Shown here: piece by piece, positions 33,979 through 44,756 of the stretch
How positions within the stretch are numbered: the stretch's first letter is position 1
How the letters are laid out: every line of letters starts with the position of its first letter
From: Mucidula mucida
Taxonomy: Eukaryota; Basidiomycota; Agaricomycetes; Agaricales; Physalacriaceae
Direction of reading: 5' to 3'
NCBI GenBank assembly: GCA_015501055.1
Contig: JADNYV010000188.1
Span: forward strand, 1-64,000
Length of the DNA: 64,000 nucleotides
Made by a program: the position numbers and the translations under genes
The notes under the pieces: model-generated
What the model was told of the DNA's origin: nothing
Databases searched by the model: none
What the model saw: only the letters and a program-made list of their open reading frames with translations

Positions 33979-36900
33979 CTGTACTAATCCGACCGTTAGT
34001 TCACACCATGTTATGCGTTATGGCGTGAACTTATCCAGTCAGACTTCATGGCCGATTGTTACGCGTTATGGGTGGTAAATAGCTTCATGTGAGACACAGC
34101 CACATCTTAGCTTGATCTTCGGCCCTCGCAGCCGAAACTGTCAAAGCAGTGACTCGCGCACTCCCACAAGCCAGATAATAACAAATTAAACATGAATTGG
34201 CAAAAAAAAAAAATAGGATACACGTGCGCAGCCAACAGCCTGCTATCATTCCCTCTAGTACAGCCTACTCCAGTCAAACCTCCTCCATGGCGGCATTCAA
34301 CCCCAGCAAATGGATTGCCAAAGGTCATGTCTACAAGGACGCTCCGCCAAAGGTCAAACGCGCTGCCCGTAAGGCGTTGCGGATGCCCGATCCACTGCTA
34401 CAAAAATTATCTGAGGCCAGCACCCTCCAAGGGCTCATCACCCTTGCCGTTCCCTTATTGCAGGCCATGGCCCACCAGCCAGGAAACCTTACAGACCACT
34501 TCTTCAGCAAATACGAGCCTACGGCTACCGCCAAACTCCTTCCCATCCAATGCGCGCACATGTCCATCCCCGAGGAGAAAATTATCAACTCGCTCATATC
34601 CATCCTCCCGCAAGCATGGCTTGACGGCGCAAAATTGCTGCGCTACGCCCACCTCGACGACAAAGGCCAGACCGCGACACTCTACCCACTCGGTGTTGTA
34701 CACTGGTGGAAGGCCATGGTTGAAAGACGCGACCCGCACTCGAAATGGCTCCAGTGCAGCAGCTGGCTCTCCAAGTATCTCAACCAGAAAAAATTTCCGG
34801 AGAGGGAGGTCCACGCTCAATAGGTTCTCTCCTACATGTCGCGCCTCCCATGGGACGAGAAGCAGGACATCTCCGACTACCAACCCGTCCATCGCCTTAA
34901 CCGTCTCCTCGGGCCCCATTGGCTTTCTAACTCTCACATCAATTCCAAACTTCTTCTTCTCGGTGAATGTGCGTACCTTGAGGCTGGTGAACGTTGCAGT
35001 GTTCGCTTCGAGGCATGCGAGCTTACGAACATCCTCATGGCTGTGTACGACAAGCGCAGTGAGGGAGACATGGATCACCTGTGGCTTGCATCAGTTGGGG
35101 AGAGTATAGCCCGCGGAACCCTTGTACTAACCGTTGCACATCTCGGCAAGGTCAACGGTGTGCCACATTGGGTTGCCATCGGTGTCAATGGCACGACAAA
35201 GGAGTTCCTTTATGGTGACTCTCTTGGACACAACACTCCCGCAAATCTTGAGGCTGCATTTTGCTGGCTGGTGAAGCAATTCATCAGTGACAACTTGATA
35301 ACAACAAAAATGGATATTACCATGCAGCAAGACAGCTTTAATTGCGGTATCTTGGCCGTTAATTATATCAAGAGGCATGCCTTTGCCGTTGCGCTTGCAG
35401 GCTCGTCAGATGGACACCTCGCAATGCGCCGTCTGCAAGACTTTTGTCAGTTTGGAGAACATATTATCTCCCGTGTACGTACCTTACAGCATTTTGACAC
35501 CTGCATATTGACTGACAGTCATATAGATCGAATCCGTTGAATCCGAGGATGAAATGCCGTCAGCATTTGACGGGCAGAGCAATCTGGGCGACAATGTCAG
35601 CGTTAACAAGGATGTGCAGCAGGCAACCCTACCTTCTTCAGAATTCACATTCCAATGCCCGCAGTCAGCGACAAGAACTGTTTCTCCCTCGTTTCTTGAA
35701 AAGCGATCTCGTTCACACCCAAACGTACCCACACCCAATGCTAGTCCGGAGAAGAAGCGCGTGCGCCCACGGCAAATGAAGAAACCCCTCTTCCGCCTAT
35801 CAAGTTCCCCCAGCTAGTCCAAGCTGCTGACAACAATGACAATGACAACATGCCAGCCCTTAGCAATGTTGGTGCCTCTGATGATGAGTTGGGAAGTGAA
35901 TACAATAGCGACAGCAGCGAGGATGATGACAGTGATGATGGGGATGATGACAAGACTCCCGTTGACACTGCTACGCTTCCTAGCAAAACCGATGATATCT
36001 CCCATAGAGTTCTTGCGATGGGTTTCCACGAGGACGATAATGTGGACGGTGAGGCTACGGGCAGCAGATCCGCAGAGGGTGATATTCCTTCTGTTCCTGC
36101 ATCGGTCTCAGCTGTAGTCACAGCACCAAAAGGAACACTTACCTCATTTTGGAAGGTAGAGAGCAAGGAAGAACACTGTCTCCGTCAACTACGTGAGGCG
36201 GAAGTTGCTACAGCACGGCGAGATGAGGTGAAGGTTGCAGCAACGGGGGCGGAGATGCAAAAGAAAGAGAGGGCACGTGAACTGGCTCGACTGCGACAGC
36301 AGAAGTTCCGCAATGAGGTGAAGCAAAAGAAATTGGCGATGGGATGGGAACCTAAACAAGGCAACTTTTGCAAGTGTGTCAGTAATTTCTGCTTGTTTTG
36401 ATAATGAGAGAGACTCACAGAGATAATAGAAACAAATGCTCAGGAGCGTTGATGGCAATGAGGATGTTGACGCTGATGAGGACAGCGACGACAGTGACGA
36501 CAACAATTACAATCACACCGTCGCTGAGAGCTCTCGTCCTCGCCGTCAATTCAAAGAGGATGCACGCAAAGGAGCCAAAAGCTGCGGGAGAAAACGTCAG
36601 AAAACCAAGAAGGACACAGTCCAAACAAACTGGCAACAACCTCTTCTGTGATCCCAGATCACCCAGGTCGTTGCACATCTTGGGCGTCCATGGAGTCCTC
36701 GAGCCATTGTAAAAGAGCTACAGCGCCGGAATCCAAAGGATTTTAAAGGATTGAAGGAGCAGACATTGGGACACTGGATCTGTCCCAAAGCAAAGGCACG
36801 GGGGCAGTTTGCATGGCAAGAGCGGGTGTTGAAGCGCGTGAAACAAGGAAGCAGCCCAGGTGGGGAATCCACTTGCACCGGCATATTGGTAAGCTGTTCC

Positions 36901-38643
36901 TTAATTTATTGGCTCGGTGTCTAAACCGGCTCCTTAGTTTCATTATTCTGCCATTTGTGATGCAATCAATAAGTGTCTGCGCGCTCTTTGTGAGAGCGGC
37001 GTTCCACTTACTCTTTTGTCGGTCCGCGCCATCATGATGAGCTATATGCAGCTCCATGCGCCTGCCGTATTCAAGCTCAAGCAGTTGGATGACAGTCTCT
37101 TTTGCTGTTCAGACAACTTTGTACGCAAATACCTCCGCAATGTCCTCGGATGGAGCGAACATCAAGCTACAAAAGCTGCAAAGAAAGTCCCCAACAACGT
37201 TGACGAGGTTCTTACCAATGCTTTTCTCCGGGAAGCCTACATCATACGCGACCATGCTATGCTGGCGGAACTTTGTGTCAACACTGATCAGACACAGATC
37301 ACCTATCAGCAGGGCTCCAAGACAACTTGGCACGAATGTGGTGCGAAGCAAGTTCCCACCGCTGGGCATGATGAGAAACGTGCCTTCACCCTTGTTCCCT
37401 CCATCTCTGCTAGTGGCGATGTTTTGCCCATGCAGGCCATCTTCCTTGGAAAGTCCACCGGTTCGTGTCCAACGAAATCATCGCCTCTCTATGCCGAATC
37501 TCAAAAACTCGGTCTTCGCCTTCTTCCATTCCGAACCACGACGTACTGGTTGACTCATGGCACCATGCATGACCTTGTTGACAAAATTATAGCTCCTTAC
37601 TTTGATGGGCAGAAGGCCAAACTGGGGCTCAAAGCTACACAGTGCTCGTTATAGAAGATTGATTGTTGGTCGGTCCATAAATCCAAGGAATTCCTCACCT
37701 GGATGAAGGCTAACCACCCGACAATCATTGTCTGTTTTGTGCCCGGAAATTGTACAGAACTCTGGCAACCACTCAACGTCGGCATTCAACGGGTCATGAA
37801 GCTCAGCATCAAGCGAGCTAGCCATTGCGACATTGTAGCTAAGATCAGTGCTCAACTCGACGTCAATCCGGAGTGCACCGTCAAGCTGGATACGGCCTTG
37901 GGGACTCTTTGCAATCGTTCTGTGGGATGGCTCGTGAACTGTATCAGGGATATAAGTGATCTGGATTTCTTTAAAAAGGTCTGTTTTTCTCATTATCTAT
38001 ATACTTTATTTCTAATTCCTATCGCAGTTGTTTGAGCTCTGTGCCGTTGGAGAGCTCAATTGCTCCCAGGCATTGCTCACCTCCAATATGGCCCTTGCTA
38101 TGCTTTGCGCCCTCCCAGACACGAACCCGACTCTCTTTGCAGAGCTCTCTCGTGGACAACTTGTGGATACAACCCACGACGTTGAGCCCAATGATCTGGA
38201 CCCTGATTTCACTGACATTAACGATGACAGCAACATTCCACTTCACATCGTCACAGATGTTATCGAGTCTGGTAATATTCCATCTGGTTTTGTATTGGCC
38301 GATGGCGGATTTCTCGCACGCTCTACAGTTGCAGAAGAGGAAGCCTCGGACAAGACAACAATTGAGGGCAATGAAATTGAGCCGGAGCTGGAGCTGCCAA
38401 CTGTAAGTTGTTGTGGTCGCATTATCAAGCCTTCCCGTAGATACCAGGGCAATGTGTGAGTGCAGGTGTTGATGTAGGATGTGTATGAGAACAATTTGAC
38501 CGTTTTGGACCCGAAAAGAGCGCAATTTACGTTACCTTTGCAACGGACTTCATAAGGCTACATTACGCATTATGAGATACCAATATATTCACGGTACAGA
38601 GCAGTGTTATGCATTATGTGAATTAACAGTCAGATTAGTACAG
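33979..38643 (+). mobile_element. 4,665-bp pogo/Tc1-mariner-like DNA transposon with Ulp1 protease
   Basis: The ends are inverted repeats: left CTGTACTAATCCGACCGTTA at 33979 and, reading inward on the other strand, right CTGTACTAATCTGACTGTTA ending at 38643. The similarity continues for about 30 bp with a few mismatches. Both ends are flanked by TA (33977-33978 and 38644-38645), the target duplication expected for the Tc1/mariner superfamily. Inside each end are two copies of a near-palindromic word TTAYGCRTTA: 34011-34020, 34059-34068, 38563-38572 and 38607-38616. They are spaced about 45-48 bp, and are likely transposase-binding sites. The single gene inside is inactivated. Confidence 0.85.
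34197..38459 (+). pseudogene. Ulp1-like peptidase joined to pogo-like DDE transposase, inactivated
   Basis: Read left to right, the gene encodes an N-terminal helical region (MAAFNPSKWIAKG). Next is a Ulp1/C48-type cysteine peptidase with the His-Asp-Gln-Cys set in PHWVAIGVN, YGDSLGHN and QQDSFNCGILAVN. An Asp/Ser/Glu-rich acidic linker and a coiled coil (ARELARLRQQKFRNEVKQKK) follow, then an HTH-like region (RPWSPRAIVKELQRRNPKDF), then a DDE_1-type core: NTDQTQITYQQG (first Asp), IDCWSVHKSKEFL (second Asp), CTELWQPLNVGIQRVMK. The C-terminus ends RIIKPSRRYQG. Defects: in-frame TAG at 34821-34823, in-frame TAG at about 37652-37654, and Asn where the third catalytic Asp of LWQPxDVGIQR is expected. 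All three can be explained by C-to-T or G-to-A transitions. Several introns are present, including 37979-38029. Confidence 0.75.
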
Positions 38644-38661
38644 TATGTTACTAGCTGATAT

Positions 38662-39154
38662 GGAATAATCTATTTGGGAACCCCGGTTTGTGACATGAAC
38701 CCTCCAGCCCGATTCCCCGACCCAAGTCCTCTTCAAACCGCGGTAGGGCCCTACAGCCTCATTCCCATCTTTAAAGCATTGTGGAGCATATAATTGTGTG
38801 TTAATAATAATACTGTAGGAAGTCTATAGGGAAGTCCCCGGTGTTGTACAGTGCAAGTACAGTGGATAATAGTCATGTATATAGTAGCATATAGTCAAGT
38901 GAAGTGCACCTTGGGGTCTAGAGCCTCCATCTGTGGCAGCTGTCAATAGAGGAATATGTGGTGCTATTTAGTAGATCATGTTATCATGTGTTACGATGTC
39001 TAAATTCATTTGTTGGCTCAGCATATATGTCTTTCAATGAAAGGGGGCCCAATTCTGCCGGGAGAGCACCCTAGAGCACCCGTTTACGCCACATCATTTC
39101 TTAGGGTTCATGTCACAAACGTGATGAACCGGGGTTCCCAAATAGATTATTGCG
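38662..39154. mobile_element. 493-bp non-autonomous inverted-repeat element (MITE), 8-bp target duplication
   Basis: The ends read AATAATCTATTTGGGAACCC inward on both strands and continue CCGGTT...GTTTGTGACATGAACCC, with about 9 extra bases in the right arm. The flanking 8-mers are identical: GCTGATAT at 38654-38661 and at 39155-39162. An 8-bp duplication points to the hAT superfamily or a relative as the mobilising source. No coding capacity inside. Confidence 0.8.
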
Positions 39155-39162
39155 GCTGATAT

Positions 39163-40126
39163 AGATCACTTGTACCTTGTAAGCCTCGCCAGTGATGTCA
39201 ACTCGCTGAGCAAGAACGATGGTGTTGGTTCGCCTGTCTCAGGTATGGTCCCATATAAGCCCTTTATGCGTTGATATTGAAGGACCCATGTCACAGGAGA
39301 GGCGACTAAGCGCAACAACAAGGTCTGCGAGTTCCAAGCGATAAAACGTGGTTCAAGGACGTCGTGCAGTCATCACGATTGTGTCCATACTGGACAGCGC
39401 TTCTGCAAATGGAGCGTCGATTTTGGCGGTTGTACCTCCAACTTTGAGGCTCCAGGCGTTCATAGACCGTTTGCGTGCAAGCGGTGTGCTTGTCTGCCGG
39501 GGGAGTGAAGCACAATTTGAAGTCTGATGGGAAACATGTTTCTTCATAAAGCAACTTGTCTCGAAGTAGTCAAGTCCTTGGTTCGTGTACTTTCAACAAG
39601 TGCGCGCCATAGTATCTGATTTGTTTTTGTGTCAATCAACGTTAGGGTTAGCTAGAGCGAGATTGCATACTAAGGATCGAGGTCATCGCACCGCATGACT
39701 AGTGCTTTGCCGTGTGCGAGTTCTTGACGCGCTCTAAACATGCCTGTCGAGATGGGACAACCCCAAGTTCGACGTTCGTGCCTCTAAAAAGCATACTACC
39801 GTGCAGAGTCAGATTTCTTGTTTGAGCGCCTTATTACGTGCGCTATGTGCGATTATGAAAAAGAAATCATTGACCGCAGGACTTCTTCCAGGATCGTATC
39901 CTTGACGAATAGTTCGGCAAATTTCAAGATCGGCAGTCGGCCCATGAGCCGCCATTCACGTGTTTGACGCGATCAATTGTGGGGGGGAAAACCGAGTGCA
40001 ATCCATCTTGCTTCCCGCCACTACCTTGTCGCCATCGCACGCGACGACGAGCACGCTTCTCTTGACGACGACGAAATACCTGCGCTTTTAACCCGCAAAC
40101 GACTGCGATCTGCTTGTTCAAGCGTT
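39163..40126. other. Intergenic with one possible minus-strand exon
   Basis: Apart from the possible exon at 39353-39585, no coding sequence is supported. The right part holds the PEX19 promoter. Confidence 0.4.
39353..39585 (-). CDS. Possible terminal exon of a small unknown gene
   Basis: A minus-strand frame reads NQGLDYFETSCFMKKHVSH, then LARKRSMNAWSLKVGGTTAK and IDAPFAEALSSMDTIVMTAR before a stop. An AAAG acceptor precedes it. It is Ser/Thr/Lys-rich and resembles nothing I know. Could be spurious. Confidence 0.25.
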
Positions 40127-41342
40127 ATGTCTGAGACGAAAACAGAGCAGCAAATAGTGGCGCCGCTTGAGGATGACTTGGACGACTTTGACGGTGAGTA
40201 GGTCTCCTACGACGGCGCGAGAAGTGACCGTATTGCTCTGGGATGGTTGGTTGGCCAACACCGAGCTTCATATCGCACTCAGTACAGATCATTACCCGGT
40301 CGATGTATCCGGTGTACCCCCAACCATGTCATGATCCCGTTTAGTCATTCGCTTATTCACTCTACAGATGTTATCGACGAATTCAACCTCAAGGCCCCGC
40401 CACCATCAGCCGTGCTACCTTCGACACGTCCGCGAACCAACACACGCGTCGACGTAGCCGCACCCTCCCTGCCAGGCGCACCTAAGCTCGGCGCTACAGA
40501 TGAAGTCAACGAAGACGAGCTATCCTCCGAGTTTGCGCGCGAACTAGCCAAGGGAATGGAGAGCCTGATGAAAGAACTGGGTAGTCAGGCAAACGTACCT
40601 GCTGGCGAGACGAACGAGGAGCAAGAACGACAGCTCAAAGCGGCATGGGAGGCGATGCTCATAGAGGGCATGAACGGCGAGGGGAGTACTAGCGCGTTGG
40701 GGACCGAATACAAACCAGAGGCAGGTGGGGTGAAGGACTTTCAGTCAACAATACAAGAGACGATGCGCAAGCTGAAGGAGGGTGACGCCAGTGTTTCGGT
40801 GCGTTGTATTCGAAAACACATTTGATTGCTCATCATCGTACAGACTGATCCAGAAATGCAATCTCTTGAAGCGCTACTCAAAGACCTCGGCATGGGCGAA
40901 GATGGAGAAGGCGGAGATGAGAACGAAATCGCCAGTGTTCTCGAGAAGATGATGGGCCAGCTCATGTCCAAGGACATCCTCTACGACCCGCTCAAGGAGT
41001 TACACGACAAGTTCCCTGCATACCTTGCCAACCCACCGGAGGCGATATCACCAGAGGATAGGGAGCGCTATAACAAGCAGGTTCATTGCGTGGGGGAGAT
41101 TATAAAGGTGTTCGATGGGCCGTCGTACAGCGATACGAACGCGCTCGAGGTGAAGAAAATCGTCGATCTGATGAGCGAGGTAAGTATCCAATTTGACTTT
41201 GCGCAAAGAGTCGGACTAATCGCGTGGATAGATGCAGTCGTATGGGTCACCGCCAGAGAGCATCATGGGTCCGCTACCGCCAGGGCTGGGCTTTGGTGCA
41301 GATGGAATGCCCCAGTTACCGGGTGATTGCACGATCATATAG
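40127..41342 (+). CDS. PEX19: Peroxisomal biogenesis factor 19 (PEX19)
   Basis: Four exons (40127-40193, 40368-40798, 40844-41179, 41232-41342) give 314 residues. PEX19 is the cytosolic chaperone and import receptor for peroxisomal membrane proteins and docks on PEX3. The acidic N-terminus EDDLDDFDDVIDEFNLK is the PEX3-binding type. The centre has the PEX19 core: VKDFQSTIQETMRKLKEGDA, then MQSLEALLKDLGMG, then LMSKDILYDPLKELHDKFPAYL and RYNKQVHCVGEIIKVFD. The C-terminal exon has PPGLGFGADGMPQLPGD and ends in CTII-stop, a CaaX farnesylation signal expected for PEX19. All introns are GT-AG and in phase. This is the best-identified single-copy housekeeping gene in the window. A displaced piece of its 3' end lies at 31.5 kb. 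Confidence 0.95.
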
Positions 41343-41879
41343 TACTGAAGCCATACACGGGTGTAAGTTAATAAACGAAATGTATTTTGTTTTCGCTGCT
41401 GATCAGACACTGCTGAACGATGGATACTGAATCCACGCGAGTCATCTTGGGCCAACTTTCCCTCTGCCGAGCTTCTGCAGAATGACGCGTCCTTGATGGC
41501 CATGAAGTAAGAGTACATAATCAACGTGAGTCGTTATACGTTCATGGCGTGATTTATTCAACTGTATATATGTCATTCATGGAGGTGTCGTATCGATGTT
41601 ACTGACGACAGTCGCCCGAGTTGTTTCAGCCAGTCCTCGCTCCGTTGTCTGGGGCACGAAGTCGTAAGTAAGATTTCTGTATTTTTGCACTCAGGTTTTG
41701 ATGGCGGCTTCGTAGGTTTCTGGTGTTCAAGTCGCTCTTTACACTGGATATACGGTTTGGTCTCAAAATTTGATACGGTTGCGGAGGCTTCAGTGGGCAC
41801 TGTGAAAACATTCTAATCAATTACAGGCGCCCTATGCATTCTCATTATGCAGTCTTCTTTGCTCTAGATGACATACTGT
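41343..41879. other. Intergenic, PEX19 3' flank
   Basis: Contains the stretch (about 41343-41415) duplicated at 31.5 kb. Nothing else recognised. Confidence 0.5.
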
Positions 41880-42118
41880 CAAGGTTGGCGTTGGCACAGA
41901 GGCGCGGGGGAGGACTGCGTGTGTGATCAACGTTGGGTCCGCGGCGGCGTCTATCCGATCTTGGATACCCATCCTCAGTGTAAGGGTGTTTAATCTACCT
42001 GTGCATATTCACTGACACACTGGTTTCACGGTAGTTGGCGTACGGCGCCTTCAAGTCCGCGCTGAACAAAGTCTCAAAAGGGCTTGCGATAGATCTCATG
42101 CGCCAAAAGGATGCATGG
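41880..42118 (+). pseudogene. SDR fragment (exon 4 end, intron, exon 5 start)
   Basis: Reads TEARGRTACVINVGSAAAS then SIRSWIPILS, a recognisable intron ending TTTCACGGTAG, and LAYGAFKSALNKVSKGLAID. This matches the catalytic Ser and YxxxK part of the SDR copies, but Ser of YGASK is Phe here and the sequence ends shortly after. Only the middle fifth of the gene is left. Confidence 0.85.
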
Positions 42119-42432
42119 TTGCAGAGCTATAAGTACTTGAATTAACCGCTTCTCAGTACGGATAGTATCAGAAATTCCTTGCCCTTACCTATTCAGGCTC
42201 GCGAAATATCGTCCAATCTGTCGTCTGAACACGCATAAGTGAACTCCGTGAATCGTATTAACTTAAAAGTCTAGGCAAAGCCCAAAGCACTACTGGATAC
42301 ATCATAACCATAGCATTCTGTATCTGGTCTGGTACCAAGTGCTACCCGCATCGCTCATCGCCTGGTCTTCTTCAACCTGGTCCTCCGGGAAGATAACAGC
42401 CACACACGAAGTGTACAAGGAATACCCTACTA

Positions 42433-43709
42433 TCAAGGTATGCTCGTTGTAGAGTGCCAGTCGGACCAGTACTTTGGCACTGCCGACGAGTCAATGAAGA
42501 TCCGCGCCTTCGCTTTCCTTGCCACCTCCGGAAACTCCAGTCTCGACAACTCCATCCGTCCATCGTTCTGGCGCTCCCCAGGTCCTTCAAAAGGAGTCAC
42601 CCAAAACTGTACGGTCAACTCTTTCAACGAACGGAATCTCCAGCTGGAGAGTATCCCATCCAGCTTGGCCCATGGTCCCAGATTGGTCAGATCCTGTACA
42701 CGACGAGCTTGAGTGTCTCGATGACGCTTGTCTCTCGGTGTCCGAACACACGGTACCACCAAAGAACCGCAATGTCATTGTAGGCATCAACGCGATATTC
42801 GAGAGTCACTTCGGGGAAAGTACCAATCGCTAGCACTGGCATTATTTCTTCCCTCGCAGAGTTTGGCACTGGTAGATTTCAGCTACAGGAGCACAAATGC
42901 GAAATAAAGAGGCCATACCACTTGGTGTGTGCAGGTAATCCGGTACGAGCCACACAGCTTTGATAGAGCGCACTCCTGGGAGTGAGAGTAGGTTGAGGTG
43001 CAGATCGTTCACACCCCCACTATCGGATACCCCAAAGGTCATGGTGCGCAGCCGGGGAAAGATGTTTAATGGGCGCGATAGCCATGGATGAACGAGCGAC
43101 GCTTCAAACCACCCTCCAAAGAACCCAATCTCGGTAACGTTGGGGCAATGAGAGTGTATTACCAACGGCAGATGGGTGCTCGACAGAAAAAGCCCTTCGC
43201 AATCTCTGATTTCGATTTTGCAAACTGTAGATCCTTCGGAGGCCTTGAACATGTGGATGACATTTCGTGGCAAGTGTCCATCGTCGTCAGAGAAGGTGAC
43301 AGACTGCAGCTGCTGAAGCGCCGGGCGCATCGTCGCGGTAAGAAAGTCTGGGAGGTCCCTTCGACTTATAAAGCCGGTTACCTCGAATTGCAGATAGATG
43401 TGGGTAAGGTTGGCGACACTTGAAATGAGGAGTCCTAGCTCGCGGTCGAACGAGGGCTGCCACAACACTGCCAAGTCGTATATGGACAGCTCTTTGATGG
43501 CGAGGCGGATATGTGTTCATAAGGAGTTGGAGGATTGCCTGCAAATGTCCTTTATGAAGAGTGTGCACGGACAAGTTCCGAAATAGATGCTTTTGAGAGT
43601 GCCGCGCTCCAAGTGCGATTGACTAATGCACAATTACTAAATTAGCGAGCGTGGGGTGATCGATTACATTCTCCAAAATGCAGTCGAAGAGCTCTTGGGG
43701 GAAAGCCAT
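42433..43709 (-). pseudogene. F-box protein copy F-2, broken near the 5' end
   Basis: Start ATG at 43709 (MAFPQELFD-like). After the codons for TLA in the F-box, an insertion of about 7-8 bp (TTAGTAA type, near 43635) shifts the frame and brings in a stop; copy F-3 lacks this insertion. The body at 42842-43474 then reads well (HIYLQFEVTGF, LQSVTFSDDDG, VTEIGFFGGWF), and after the conserved intron the C-terminal exon runs to the stop at 42433 (KYWSDWHSTTSIP). The loop NLLS-LPGV is three residues shorter than in F-1. The likely outcome is a non-functional or N-terminally truncated product without an F-box. Confidence 0.8.
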
Positions 43710-44640
43710 GTGCGTGATGGTGGCGTAGATTTCTGTGAGTCTGATTTTCTCCGTGGACTAGAGCCTTCAATGACGGTGGTGAGGGTAGGAATGAACGCCT
43801 GGATGAGAGGGAAGGGACACCTGTGAACCCCGGGCCGGGCCCCGAAAGGTTTCGTACGTTCTGATCATGACTCACAACTATACGAACACGTTGACGAGCG
43901 TTGTGAATATAGTCGCTACGACGTGAGTTTGGATTCGTGAAGACTTTCTTGTAGCGATGGTCGAGACCTCCCCGCCTTCCTCCTCTTGTCATTCAACAAC
44001 GGATTTCCTTCGACCCATATGCAGAAGCCCATCTATGAATGCTGCGCAATGTCGCTGCTCTGGCCTCAGACCTCTAAGCGTCAGACAGAATTGCCCCCCT
44101 CAAGGTGGGATATTTCGTACTGCGTGCGCGCCAATACCCAGGTATAAGCGGAGGACCAGCGAAAGTAAGCAGCCTCAAAGGCTAACGAGAAACGTGTTCA
44201 CAGATTTCCAGAGCCTCCCGAACCCTAACGAGCCTCGGTATCTAGATACTCGGCGTGCTTTGAAGTTAGCCTTGGATACTATTGCCAGGTCTGACTACGT
44301 GTCTGAAGGAACAAAGCTACGTCGCTGTCGCTGTCATAGAAACTCTCTGCATGTTTTGAGTGGGCTGAGTTTCAATCTTGGATGCTGCTCAGAAGGTAAG
44401 ATCTTTTGATCTGTGTTGGCCTAATCGTGCTACAAATTAGTTTCGCTATTTACTCGAATAGGTGCCCGAAAATTATGAGCGCATCGTTGAAACTATCACG
44501 GTCGTCGCAGAATGAGTGGGGCATCTCCAGCATTGCTAAGATTTTCCCAGAGGCCCGATGACAAACTGCGCCCAAAATAACTCTGAACAGACGCTCAGCG
44601 CGATTTTCTCCTGTATCAATGATTCATCACCCGATCTTCC
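43710..44640. other. Shared divergent intergenic region of F-2 and SDR-2
   Basis: About 0.9 kb with no supported gene, although short frames such as one at 43642-43992 are conserved in the right arm (61928-62152). Conservation here reflects recent duplication, not coding constraint. Confidence 0.6.
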
Positions 44641-44714
44641 ATGTTGATCAGCGAAGGCTCACTAACATGAAGGCGCCAAGTAACGGTGCCGTGGTGGGTC
44701 TGCTATTTCTCGAG

Positions 44715-44721
44715 TATAAAA
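44715..44721 (+). promoter_or_regulatory. TATA box of SDR-2
   Basis: TATAAAA 36 bp before the ATG at 44757. The same sequence in the same place occurs upstream of SDR-4 (61209-61215, minus). Confidence 0.6.
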
Positions 44722-44756
44722 CCAGGATTTGAACGCCAACAGAAATCATCCACGCA

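Noticed and set aside
44725..44740. tRNA-like B box on the minus strand (GTTCAAATCC) near SDR-2
   Set aside because: No matching A box or cloverleaf at the proper distance; it lies in the SDR promoter.
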